Assembly: GCA_000733355.1 (NCBI GenBank)
Contig: JNVV01000037.1
Span: 381,826-445,825, forward strand
From: Falciphora oryzae
Taxonomy: Eukaryota > Ascomycota > Sordariomycetes > Magnaporthales > Magnaporthaceae
DNA: 64,000 bases
Reading direction: 5' to 3'
The position numbers and the translations under genes are program-made. Every line of letters starts with the position of its first letter. Within the stretch, counting starts at the first letter, position 1. A model generated the notes under the pieces. That model was not told the DNA's origin. It did no database searches and worked only from the letters and a program-made list of their open reading frames with translations. Of this stretch, positions 22,054-32,456 are shown piece after piece.

Positions 22054-24010
22054 ATGAAGCTCTCGACGCTTTCAGGCGCCGCCCTGGGCCAGCTGGCCCT
22101 CGCCGGCCCCATCGGCCCCCGCGACGTGCCCCTCGTGACGCTCGACGGCTACGGCACCTTTTCGGGCATCTCGGTCGACAAGACCTTCAGCGGCGTCGCC
22201 ATGCCGTCCGCCGTCGACGCGTGGCTGGGCATGGACTACGCGACGCAGCCGGTCGGCGAGCGCCGGTTCCAGCCTGTCGACTGGCCGGCGCCGTTTGAGG
22301 GCGTGGTTGCGGCTGACACGATGCCGCCGGCCTGTCCCCAGGCTCTGACCGCCGCTCTGCCCAAGGAGCAGCAGTCGGAGGCTTGCCTGCAGTTTAGTGT
22401 CTGGCGCACGCCTGGGGTGCCTCTGGATGAGAAGCTACCGGTCATTGTTTGGATTCCAGGAGGTATGTCGACGAGGGGGTTTGTTGTGGTCAGAAGGATT
22501 GGGCAAAGTCGTTGTGCCTTGCCACATTCGCTCGACGGGTGCAAAAACTAACCAGCACGACGTCCTAGGTGCCATGAACCGGGGGAACCAGAAGCTGTTC
22601 GATGGCGCCAGTTTCGTCGCCAACTCGCCCAAGCCGATCGTGTTCGCCTCGTTCCACCACCGCCTCGGCTTCCTCGGCTTCCCTTCGGCGGACGTCTTTG
22701 AGCGCGCCGATCTATTGAACCTCGGTATTAGAGATACGAAATTCTATTTGCAGTTCGTCCAAAGGTACATCTCCTCCTTTGGCGGGGACGCCGACAAGGT
22801 CACTCTGGCTGGCTTGAGCGCAGGTGCGCATGGCGTTGGTAAGTCACAGCCATTCCCTGGTGCCGACGTGGTGGTTCTAAAAGGGGTTTCTTCGAGCTAG
22901 AGGACATCATGCTAACCCGAATGTTGTTGCCAGGTATTCAACACGTCCACGGGTACGGCCCCGATAGCAAGCCGCTGTTCTCCCAGGTCTACTACATGTC
23001 AGGGAGCAGCACTTCGAGGGCCTTCCCCGGCGTGGACTATCCGTTGTACAAGAAGCAGTACAGCGACTTCCTGGGACGGATTGGCTGCACAGACACGGCC
23101 GCCAAGGGAGACGACGCGGCCACGATTGCATGCCTCAAGGCAGCCTCCGTCGATGACATGAGGGCGGCTTCAGTTGGCGTCTTCCAGGCCAGCGAGCCCC
23201 CGATTACGTGGGCGTGGCAACCGTCGATAGGGGGATCCCTTTTTGAGAGGTCCGGCACGGACTCGTTCACCAACGGGACGTTTTACAAAGTGCCCGTTTT
23301 GACTAGCAACACACACGATGAGGCTAGGCTGTACATTCCGGGGACCCTCGAGACAAACCAGCAGTTCCTGGATTTCATGCACAACATCTCGCCGGGCTTG
23401 AACGACGAGGATATGGCGGAGCTGGAACGCCTCTACCCCGACCCGGCCACTAACCCCAACTCGCCTTACTTGAACAGCGCCAACAGCACCCAGTACAGCC
23501 GTCTCAGCGCTGCCTGGACTGACTACGCCTACCATGTATGAGCCTTCTTAGCCCTTTTGCTATATCTTAGACGGTAGCGTGGTACTAACAGATTTATCCA
23601 ACCCACAGTGCCCCTGCCAAACAAACGCCTACTACCCCGCGGCGGACGGCCAGCCCGTCTGGAAGATGCTCTGGAACACCCCGAACAAGCAGCCGGCGTG
23701 GCAGGGCGTCCCCCACTCGACGGACGCCGCCTACACGTGGGCCGAGCCGACGGCGCAGTACCCCGAAATCGGGCTGATGCAGAACGCGTACATCGCCAGC
23801 TACGTCCTGACGGGCGACCCCAACACGTACCGCCACCCTGGGTCGCCCGAATGGCCCAGGTACGAGCCGAAGGGCTATGGGCTGGACGTCGAGGCCCCGG
23901 AGCAGCTCTTGTTCCTGCCGAGCGGCCCTGTGGTTGCGAAGGACGATATGAGGAGAGAGGCGTGCCTTTTCTGGAGGGACCCGGTGAGGGCCAAGAGGCT
24001 TAACAAGTAG
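22054..24010 (+). CDS. type-B carboxylesterase/lipase, probably secreted
   Basis: Exons 22054-22462, 22569-22838, 22934-23535 and 23609-24010 encode 560 residues (introns 106, 95 and 73 nt). The first about 18 residues look like a signal peptide. The oxyanion-loop region is WIPGG. The nucleophile elbow reads GLSAG (Ser220) rather than the usual GESAG, and DEARLYIP is the likely acid region. A C-terminal GVPHSTDAAYTW segment probably holds the catalytic His. Type-B carboxylesterases hydrolyse carboxylic esters, including feruloyl, cocaine-like and xenobiotic esters. Here it could release phenolic acids that feed the neighbouring enzymes, which is inference. The first intron follows PGG and restores the frame exactly. 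Confidence 0.88.
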
Positions 24011-24828
24011 ATGGTCGGGTTGTTGTCGGGGGAGCACGGGACCAATGGGCTCTGGCTTCTCGACGCACCAGGCTGCACGCAAATTACAAGAATAAGATAT
24101 GTGTACATAAACATTCGCCTACCATCAACACGCAGAATGAAGAGTCCTCTCAGGGGTAAGCAGCATCGCCCACAACAGAAAGTTGGCGCCTCTTACCTGC
24201 ACCACCACCAAAAAAGATACAGTTAAGGATATGAGAATAGTAAAAGACACATGAGCAGGAAGGGATACAGGAGCAGGGAAAACAGAAAAGCAGAAAAAAA
24301 ATCCCAATAGAGGCAATAGGGGTGCCGTCCTTCTTGTCAACGGCTGACGAACATCAGTGGCTGCTTTGACATCTCGCGCTGGCCAGGCGCAAAAGTGAAA
24401 GCGGGGCGCTGGTTGTAACCCACTTGTCTTCGAACACCATCCCTGTCGTCCTGAAAGGGCGCCCGACTGCAGACACATTCCACTCGCATCCATCACAGCG
24501 CCCAACGAAGCTGGGCGTGTGCTGCAAGCAGGCAGTATGCAGTTCATCCACTCGGCAAATTCATCGCTGCACGGATGCAAGGCACCCCCTTCATGCAGGT
24601 GCGGGCGGGGTTCAGAGGGGAATGGCGAGTGCTCGGCGATATGTCTCCGAAGCGCGTCGCATGCTGTCTGCATGATACACGAATGGCGCAGTACCGCATG
24701 CGGGTGGTGCCGCTTGCCTTTGGGCCGCTCTCTGTCCGGTCCGAATGTTGAAGACTCGTGATGCTTCTGCACACCCACCGTAGCAGAGCGAACAAGCTCG
24801 CCCCTTGGACGAAACCATCACAAGGAAA
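24011..24828. other. intergenic (esterase to amidohydrolase)
   Basis: 818 bp between two plus-strand cluster genes, presumably including the promoter of the decarboxylase-like gene. Open frames here (for example 24125-24778 on the minus strand) are Cys/Ser/Arg-rich with no family signal. Confidence 0.45.
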
Positions 24829-26008
24829 ATGCCCAGAGGAACAATCGCACTCGAGGAGGCCGTCCTCGACCCGGACGGCCTCGCCAGGATGGCACGGGAT
24901 GCGGCGCTCTTCGCCCCCGGCGCCGACATGTCCAAGCACCCGCTGACGGCCAAGCTCCAGGACATACACGGTGATCGCCTGCGCCAGATGGACGCCGAGG
25001 GCGTCGAGTACATGCTCCTAAGTCTCACTTCGCCCGGTCCCCAAGGCGAGGCCGACCCCGTCATAGCAGCGTCCGTCGCCTGCAGCACCAACGACTGGCT
25101 CGCGGCTGAGGTGCGCAAGAACCCAGCCCGGTTCGGGGCGCTGGCGTCCATCAGCATGCACGACCCGGCCGCCGCCGCCGCGGAGCTGCGCCGGGCCGTG
25201 ACGGAGCTGGGGTGCAAGGGCGCCATCCTCAACGACTACCAGACCGTTGCGGCCGAGGGCGGCGGGGAAGGCAAGGTGTACTACGACGGGCCCGAGTTCC
25301 ACGTCTTTTGGTACGAAGTGCAGGCGCTGGACGTGCCCGTGTACATGCACCCGCGGTACAGGACCGCGCCGGACCTGGATCCGGAGACTGGGGGCGAGTA
25401 CGCTACACGCAAGCACTTGCTAGGGGCCGCCGTCCAGTTCCACTTGGACCTCAGCTTCCACCTGTACGCGCTGCTGTCTAGCGGGATGCTGGACATATTC
25501 CCTGGCGTGCAGCTGGTGGCAGGGCATCTTGGCGAGGGGTGAGTTCGAGAAATTGCCCACTTTTGGGAGATTCCGAAGCTGACATGGCAGCAAACCTGTT
25601 CCAGCATCCCCTTCAACCTGTGGAGGGCCAGCCACTGGTACAACCAGCCGGTAAAGAAAGCTACTAGGCCGTCCAAGCACGACTACGAGTACTACTTCAA
25701 GCATAATGTCTCTATAACAACGTCGGGCTTCTACTCCACCTCGGGTCTCAAGTTCTGTATCAACGAGATCGGGCTCGATAGATGCATGTACGCCATAGGT
25801 GAGCCAGCCTCTACAAGACTACGATCCGTAGCATGCTTTATGGTGCTTAAACACGAAACCTTTTCCTGACGGAACACCAGACTACCCCTACGACGCCATA
25901 AAGGAAGCACAGGACTGGTGGAAAGGAGTCGATCTCCCGACCGAACAAAAGGACGCGGTCGCTAGGAGTAACGCGATCAGGCTCTTCAAGTTGCCCTTGG
26001 AGATATGA
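24829..26008 (+). CDS. amidohydrolase-fold decarboxylase (2,3-dihydroxybenzoate / gamma-resorcylate decarboxylase-like)
   Basis: Exons 24829-25538, 25605-25798 and 25881-26008 give 343 residues, the usual length of this family (introns 66 and 82 nt). Metal ligands can be followed: Glu in the N-terminal IALEEA (residues 9-10), His174 in VYMHPRY, His233 in AGHLGEG and the catalytic Asp302 in AIDYPYD. This ACMSD-type pattern is shared by 2,3-dihydroxybenzoate, gamma-resorcylate and salicylate decarboxylases, which remove CO2 from hydroxybenzoates without oxidation. I chose ATG 24829, directly before the conserved first strand; an upstream in-frame TTG is unlikely to be used. Placed near an aldehyde dehydrogenase and a ring hydroxylase, it supports an aromatic-acid pathway. 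Confidence 0.9.
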
Positions 26009-26769
26009 TAGGACATGGAACTGTCATTGGGGTGCCGTAAATCGTGGAGGGGTGAGCCATAGGGGCTGTGGTCCGTAACCTTCAACGCCGACATGGCGCC
26101 TTGCACAAATCGCCGTTCCTTGTTCAGCGCCTGTACTTTGACCCGAACGGAAAGGCCGACACCGGCGGCGAGGTCCGTCAGTAATTAGCGTCGGCAGTAG
26201 GGACAGCTTGCGTCCTCCGGTGCGATATAAGCTGAGAGCGAACTGGCGGGATGGTGGGCTAGCTCGTGGAAAAACAATGCCGCGCTTTTCCTACGGCTGT
26301 TTATAATAAACCGGCAACTACGCCCGCGCGGTGGAAGCCCAACGCCGATAATACAAAGCGACGCCATATCGAACCCCTAACATTAAAACCCGAACGGCGG
26401 TATCTTGAGGCGCGAGGTTAATTGCGTGCGATAAACCTACACCAAGGAGTCACCAAGCCAGGACTCTTTCAATCTCGTAACAAGCCTTTTGACCGGTATT
26501 ATTGGTTGGTTGTTATGTCTAGAGCTATTTCCGTTGGGGCCGTCACGCCAAATACTAGAATAGTCGAGGTAGATTTTAGAGACACCTAGGACAGGCCCAG
26601 GTGTTTTATTTATCAGGAGATTTCCTCTCTTTCATCGCATTCCAATCCGATCGACTCATCCAGTGCTACGCAAAAGAGCATCTCCAAACGAATCTTTGCT
26701 GCAGAATCACCTATAAACACGATCGAAGGATCTCTCCACAGGCGCACCCTTCTCCCCAAACTCGCCAAG
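26009..26769. other. intergenic
   Basis: 761 bp between two plus-strand genes. It should hold the promoter of the metallophosphoesterase gene. No additional gene, repeat or RNA is apparent. Confidence 0.5.
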
Positions 26770-27744
26770 ATGAACATCAAAACCAGATTTCTCATCGTCT
26801 CCGACACGCATGGGCTTGAATTTCCCAAGGAGTCGCGGCCCGCGGAACGCGTCGATGTAGCCATTCACTGCGGGGACCTCACCGACGGTTCCAACATCAA
26901 GGAGTACCGCGCAGCCCTGCGTCTCCTTCAAAGAATCGACGCGCCGCTCAAGCTCGTCATCGCCGGCAACCACGACGTCACCCTGGACGAAAGAGCAGTG
27001 CGCAGACTAGCCCAAGAGGCCTCCCCACCGCTAGGCCTGGGCCTGGCCGAGAAAGAGTCCTCGGAGGCACGAGCACTCATGACCGGCGAGGAGGCCACGA
27101 CGCACGGGATCCGCTTCCTCGAAGAAGGCACCCACAGGTTCGCGCTGGCCAACGGTGCCGCCCTCACCGTCTACGCCTCCCCCTACACGCCCGCCTTCGG
27201 CAACGGCGCCTTCCAGTTCGAGCCTGGCGACGGCCACAACTTCGCCGTCCCTCCCGACGTCGACGCCGTCATGACGCACGGCCCGCCAAGGGGCATCTTG
27301 GACCGGGCGCCCGGGCCCGGCCGCGTGGGGTGCAAGCTGCTCTTCGAGGCGGCCGAACGCGCCCGGCCGCGGCTCCACTGCTTCGGCCATGTCCACGTAG
27401 GCTGGGGCGCGAAGCTCGTCACGTGGCGGGGGGATGCACCGGCCGGGGGCGGCGAGCCGGCACAGACTCACTTCTCGGCTGTCGATAACGACAAGTCGGT
27501 GGCTGTGGCTAGCCTGGCCAGCGTTCAGCCGGGAGGGTTTGACACGCCCGAAATCGTCGCAAAGAAAGGGCGAAAGGCGGCCTGGGAGGCGGAAAGGCGT
27601 TGCAGCGGGAGCTTTTGTGCTGACGACCCGCGCCCCGTTACGAAGGGAAGGCACACCCTTTTCATTAATGCAGCGATAGGAGGACCCCATGACGACAAGC
27701 AGTTGCCGTGGGTGGTGGATGTTGACCTGCCAGCAGCCACATAA
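26770..27744 (+). CDS. calcineurin-like metallophosphoesterase
   Basis: A single exon of 324 residues with the complete metallophosphatase signature in order: SDTHG (Asp12, His14), CGDLTDG, AGNHD, THGPP and FGHVHVGWG. It resembles the MPPED1/2 (239FB)-like branch found widely in filamentous fungi, which hydrolyse phosphodiesters with two metal ions. There is no signal peptide. It lies between the decarboxylase-like gene and the SnoaL/carotenoid-oxygenase pair but has no obvious part in aromatic metabolism, so it may be a bystander. Confidence 0.92.
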   Translation: MNIKTRFLIVSDTHGLEFPKESRPAERVDVAIHCGDLTDGSNIKEYRAALRLLQRIDAPLKLVIAGNHDVTLDERAVRRLAQEASPPLGLGLAEKESSEARALMTGEEATTHGIRFLEEGTHRFALANGAALTVYASPYTPAFGNGAFQFEPGDGHNFAVPPDVDAVMTHGPPRGILDRAPGPGRVGCKLLFEAAERARPRLHCFGHVHVGWGAKLVTWRGDAPAGGGEPAQTHFSAVDNDKSVAVASLASVQPGGFDTPEIVAKKGRKAAWEAERRCSGSFCADDPRPVTKGRHTLFINAAIGGPHDDKQLPWVVDVDLPAAT

Positions 27745-27900
27745 ACGCGGCAACGGGGGAGGTTTTCTACGGCAGTATCACGGCCGGTAGGGTGGCTGCA
27801 AAGTGTGGCCAAAAGAGAGATACATTGGGAAAAGACTAAGGCCGGAATGTCACGGGATCACAGCCATATCCGCCCAATTATACGCTAACCTCGAGCGACG

Positions 27901-27928
27901 GAAGGAAGGAAGGAAGGAAGGAAGGAAG
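27901..27928. repeat. (GAAG)7 microsatellite
   Basis: Seven uninterrupted GAAG units lie in the short spacer between the convergent metallophosphoesterase and SnoaL-like genes. Confidence 0.95.
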
Positions 27929-27998
27929 ACGGTTTATCGCAAATCTTCAAAGAGATCAACCAATAACGCGAAAGAGATTGTCCTCTCGAACCGCCCTA

Positions 27999-29159
27999 TC
28001 ACTCTAGCTTCAGCGCGGGCTTTGCCAGCTTGGCGTCGGTCCCGTAGACCGGCGCGCGAAGGTCATCCTCCTTGACCGGCTCCCCCGTGATAGGGTGATC
28101 ATAGTGGAACGGCACGACCCGCGTGTCCGGCCACAGCATGCGCTGCTCCTCGGGAAACACCTCGTCCGGCCCGGATGGATCATCGGGGAACGCTGCCGTA
28201 AGGAACGGCACGAACCCGGCCACCTTGTACGCCCAGCCGTGCTCAACATCTCCGTGCCAAAACGGGTTGTACTAGAGGGTTTTATTATCAGCTAGGAAGT
28301 TGTGTGCTGGGGAGGGGGATACTGACCCTCAGACGCAGGATCCTCCATGTCCCGCCCGGTCCGTCTTTTATGTACTCGTTCTCGTACACGCCGCCCTCCC
28401 ACCACTGCGTCACGCCGCGTGGGTGGATGCCCGCCTGCGTCGCGTGCACGCCGGCCTGCATCAGGCTGCGGAAGCGCGCTTTGGCTCTTGGCGGTGCCTG
28501 TGATGCCGATTGTGGGCCGTAGTCGACGTCGACGATTCCTTGCAGCTGTGGGTGGTCGAGGAGGAACCCGTGGACCGGGCCATTGCGGCCGCCGACGAAG
28601 AGGCGTGCGAAGCGGCCGATGTATAGCCGCTTCACCCCCTCTTTCCCGTTGAACCGGCCGCCTAGGAACTGGGCGTATGTATCTGGCGAGTCCGAGAAGA
28701 GCGCTAGAACCTGGTACAGGTGGAGCGAAGGCCACGTAGATTGTCAGTATCTCCTATGTGGCGAATTCTCCGCACGACGACATTGGGCATTGCGGACAAG
28801 ACAAAGGTAAGACGGTGACTTGACGAATACAACTGGGAAAAAGGGCTCTCGCAAATATCAGGGACGATGCCGTACCTCTTCATACAAACACTTGTCGAGA
28901 TAATATCCGTATCTGCATCAGCAGCACTAGTGTCAGACATGGCCGTGGCCAAACGAGTGCTGTCACCCACTTGTATTGTAGTTTCCGGATCTCTTCTTGA
29001 TCTATCAAGACCCCAAGTTGTGTTAGCCAGCCGTCTGGATCCCGGTCTTGGGGCTTGGACACCACGATGCCGACGATTCTTACCATTTAGGCGGGTTACC
29101 TCCTTCTGAAGCGCCTCGACTGTTCGTCTTAGCTGGGCAACCTCTTCACTGGTCGCCAT
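27999..29159 (-). CDS. SnoaL-like (NTF2-fold) domain protein
   Basis: Five exons on the minus strand: 29159-29084, 29001-28971, 28912-28876, 28710-28327 and 28271-27999, giving 266 residues (introns 82, 58, 165 and 55 nt). An N-terminal heptad-rich helix is followed by EEIRKLQYKYGYYLDKCLYEE, LFSDSPDTYA, FNGKEGVKRLYIGRF and the VYENEYIKDGPGGTWRILRL strand. This layout is seen in SnoaL_4-type proteins, whose relatives are polyketide cyclases, dehydratases or aromatic-binding proteins of the same fold. The early exons are very short, and only the spliced frame reproduces the family pattern. It is codirectional with the carotenoid-oxygenase gene, about 690 bp away, so both could serve the same pathway. 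Catalytic role unknown. Confidence 0.82.
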
Positions 29160-29849
29160 GATTTCCTATCGGCACCGCTCGTCGGCTCGTCCAAATGGCG
29201 GCCAACTGTTGGGTCAGGGTGACGATCGTTTCCGGATCGGTGCGAATCGCAGCTCGTGATGGTCGAAGCTTGCTTCCAGGCAGATCAGCCAAGTCGGACC
29301 AACATCAACATCCAACGTCGTCCCAATAATTATGACACGGCCGGTATCCCAAGCTGGTGCACACCTCTTATAAAGGGGTTCGGATCGATCCGATTGAAAC
29401 ACAAAATGTCCGCTGCGATTCCAGTACGCCGCATACAAACATGCGTCGTCGTCGCCGTCCCCCACCTTGTTCAAGGGTGCCCGGAGGTGGACATCATCCC
29501 GTCGGCTAAATCATCCCGACTGTAGGAGGGGTCCGGCCGGTGAAACATGGGCAAACGAACACCTCGAACCACCCCGCACGACAGTGGATATGGCGGATGA
29601 TGATCGCCGATAGACCGCCATCAGATCCAAACGATGTTCGACGCGTGTTGCAGCCTTGGCACGACGTTGTCCACAAAATCGCATCCATACCCGTGCGGCA
29701 GACAGGACCCTTACGCCAGGAACAAGCGGCAGATACAATATTTCCATGCCAGGGGAGGATAGAACCAGATCGGACAGGGAAGTTGGTGCCACTGCATGTG
29801 AATTGTGCTGCTATAGCCTCTTTAGAACGGCCGCTTCATCTCGCCGACT
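29160..29849. other. intergenic (SnoaL-like promoter / oxygenase 3' end)
   Basis: 690 bp upstream of the SnoaL-like gene and downstream of the minus-strand oxygenase. No coding frame with family support and no repeat is seen. Confidence 0.45.
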
Positions 29850-31761
29850 TTACACGCGCTCCGCGGCTTCCGCGTCGAGGAGCCTCTGCTGCCAAGGCAG
29901 AGGTCTCGTAGCCACCTTCACAGGTCCCACGTCGCCGCTTTCTCCACGCCGGCGCTCCCACTCGTCCATCTCGCGCTGCTCGACAAAGTTCCCATGGAGG
30001 CCCAGGCGGATCTGCAAAGGAAGGTGGCACGCTCCCACGGGGCCTTTCGCTACGTTGAGTGCATCGAAAATCAGGATGTCGTTCCGGAGCACGTCAAGAT
30101 GGTTCAACAATGCCATCAGATAACCGTCCCCCTCGACGTCTGACTTGGGAACGAAGACAGGCTCCTGGAAAGTGGTTGTCGGTCCCACCCAGAACTCATC
30201 CTTTATTCCCGTCTCCCAATCGTAGTGGCCAATGACGTTGAACAGGCCGCCTGAAGCAATCGAGTTAGTCCAGGAACACAGGAAAGGGGCCCGGGAAAAA
30301 CGACTTACCAGCAGGCGGGCCGCATTTCGCCAAGTCATACGGCCGCGACGGATCTATTTGAAGCTGCCAGAAGTGCCTGTATTTTCGCGTGACCCATCTG
30401 TCGTCGATCCGGCTGAACTCGCCGTTCGTTCCGTAGAACCTGGCTGGCGAGACGCGCGTGCCAGACGGGCTGCTGGGGTCGAAAATCCATCTGACCGTGT
30501 CCGAGGAGAGCTTCTGCCGCACATTGCCGGTACTCGGTGCGCCCTCTGGCGGCCACCAGAAAAAGACGTTGCCGCCGTACGCAACAGTCAAGTCGCAAAC
30601 GATGTGGCCGTCCTCGTTCTCGTACGCGCCGGCGACGTGCCCGTGGAAGGCGTTGTCAGACCGCAGCCAGACGATATCCTTGCTTCCTCTCCTCGGGACG
30701 ATGCCGTACCACTGGTCCTCGTCCGGATCCCCTGGCATCGCCGGGTGTAGTTAGTAGCAGCCCTCTCCTCGAGAGACAGCTAGATTCGCACAACTCACAG
30801 GCCCAGTGATTGCCGCCAGCCTTAAGGCGAGAGAGGCTCGCCTTGAGGGGCGTGAGGGGCAGGACGAGGTAGTTCTTGGTCAGAGCCGCGTCGTGGATCA
30901 TGCCGCAGAACGGGGCCTTGTAAAAGGCCTCGTGCGTCTTCACCCCCGTGGTCGCGTCGAACGTCCAGACGGCAATATCGCAGCTCGCGTCGTGCCCGTC
31001 GCCGCCTGCTGCATATGCAAACGCCACCATCTCGCCCGTCTGCGGGTCGAATTTGGGATGCGCTGTGAATGTTGGCGATTCCAGCTGGCCCTCGAAGTCG
31101 TATCTGCCCAGCGTTTCCAGCGTGACCGGGTCCATCTTTGCGCGGGTTAACGCCAGGAGGGTATATATTTAGCACACGCCACCGCAAAGGGTGAACTTTT
31201 TGGCGTACCGCGTATGGAGGGCCATCTTCTTTCATTGCCAAAAGTGAGCCCCGCCAAAAGATCACGTTGGTGTTGGAGACCGTCCGGATGACCCCCTTGA
31301 CCATGTCGTTGTCGGTGAAGGGGTTCCTGTACTTCCCGAACAGGCTCTTGCGAGCGTCGCGCTCGGCGAGGAAGCGGTCGGTGCGGACATAGCGCTGCTT
31401 CCAGTCGACGTGCCCGTCGTGGAACCGAAAGGCGCTGACGTTGCCGTCGCCGCTGAAGTGCACATCGTCCTCGAACAGAGGCGGGAAGGCTGGATCGGGC
31501 TGGACGCGGAAGAAGGTGCCATTTATCTCGCGTGGGATCACGCCGCTCGTCTCGAGCTCTGTGATGTCGCCCTCGACGCGACTCGGCTTGAGGGGCCCCT
31601 TCGGTCCGGCGCACGGTTAACAATCGACTTGGAACTGGTACGGACAGGGGGAATCTCACTGCGAAATAGGGTGTGTCCGGGAATTTGACCTGTCCTTGAT
31701 CTTTGCGACCATCCTGGTATCCAGATCCGGCGTCTGGGAACAGGGAGAAGACGTGCGCCAT
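29850..31761 (-). CDS. carotenoid/stilbene cleavage oxygenase family protein
   Basis: Five exons on the minus strand: 31761-31660, 31598-31209, 31135-30799, 30731-30309 and 30250-29850, giving 550 residues (introns 61, 73, 67 and 58 nt). Four iron-binding histidines fall at His190 (TAHPKFD), His245 (GMIHDAA), His306 (NAFHGH) and His503 (GLHGNF), spaced as in the carotenoid cleavage oxygenase propeller. Tyr124 (GKYRNPFTD) and Lys157 ([10 protein letters not shown]) match in context the Tyr/Lys pair that stilbene-cleaving members use to activate the 4'-hydroxyl (known for fungal CAO1 and bacterial NOV1). That suggests a resveratrol/lignostilbene-type substrate rather than a carotenoid. The family inserts O2 across an alkene to give two aldehydes, which links it to the aldehyde dehydrogenase of the cluster. 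It is divergent from the PQ-loop gene. Confidence 0.93.
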
Positions 31762-32456
31762 GGCTGCAACCGATGAGGAAGTAGAGAGATGGATAGAAAG
31801 GTCAGGAGTGCTCGCCGAGCCTCTCTTTCGGTGGAAATGGGTAATTATCCCTGATCACGGCGTCCGAGTACAGCCCAACCTCGAGGGCCTGGACAGCATG
31901 GTGAGACCTGACAATAGAATCGGCCCATGTTCCTTGGCTTGCAATAGCGACATCAGGTCTCCGATCTTATGTACCAGGGCGGCAGTTGCCTGCAGGTCGG
32001 AGAAGTTGGGGTATTGAAGTCGCATCGGGTAATTGCTCCCGAACCGCCACAGCGCTGTTCGCCGACCCCCTGCGACGGCCACGGCGGTTTCCTGTCGAGG
32101 CAGAAGCAGAACCCCTTGCACGATCTGTGACCTGCACCAGCCCGGCCACCGGCCTGGGTGGAAGCCTGAGCAAAATCTCTGGGATGCATGCCTCGTCGCG
32201 AAGATCGATTCCACAAAGCCAAGGAGAGAGGTCGGGTAGGGCAAGGAGCGGAGCTATGGATGACATAATTGAGCACAATGCAGCACGTGTTCATTCACAC
32301 GCGCCAGCAGATTGGAGCCAAGCAAACCTCCCCCACGAACCACCTGCCTTACTGCACGGGATCAGACGTGCTTCGTGTTGAATCTAGACGCAGGCTGTCA
32401 TTTCCGCTTCAATACTCGGCTTGAATGCACACCTTGTTTGCCGGGTGCCATCCAGG
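31762..32456. other. divergent promoter region (oxygenase / PQ-loop protein)
   Basis: 695 bp between the divergent starts of the stilbene-oxygenase-like gene and the PQ-loop gene. Short open frames overlap on both strands but have no family support. Confidence 0.45.

Noticed and set aside
6112..31761. Polyketide or non-ribosomal peptide biosynthetic cluster
   Set aside because: No PKS, NRPS, terpene cyclase or prenyltransferase backbone gene is present; the enzyme set fits catabolism or tailoring better.
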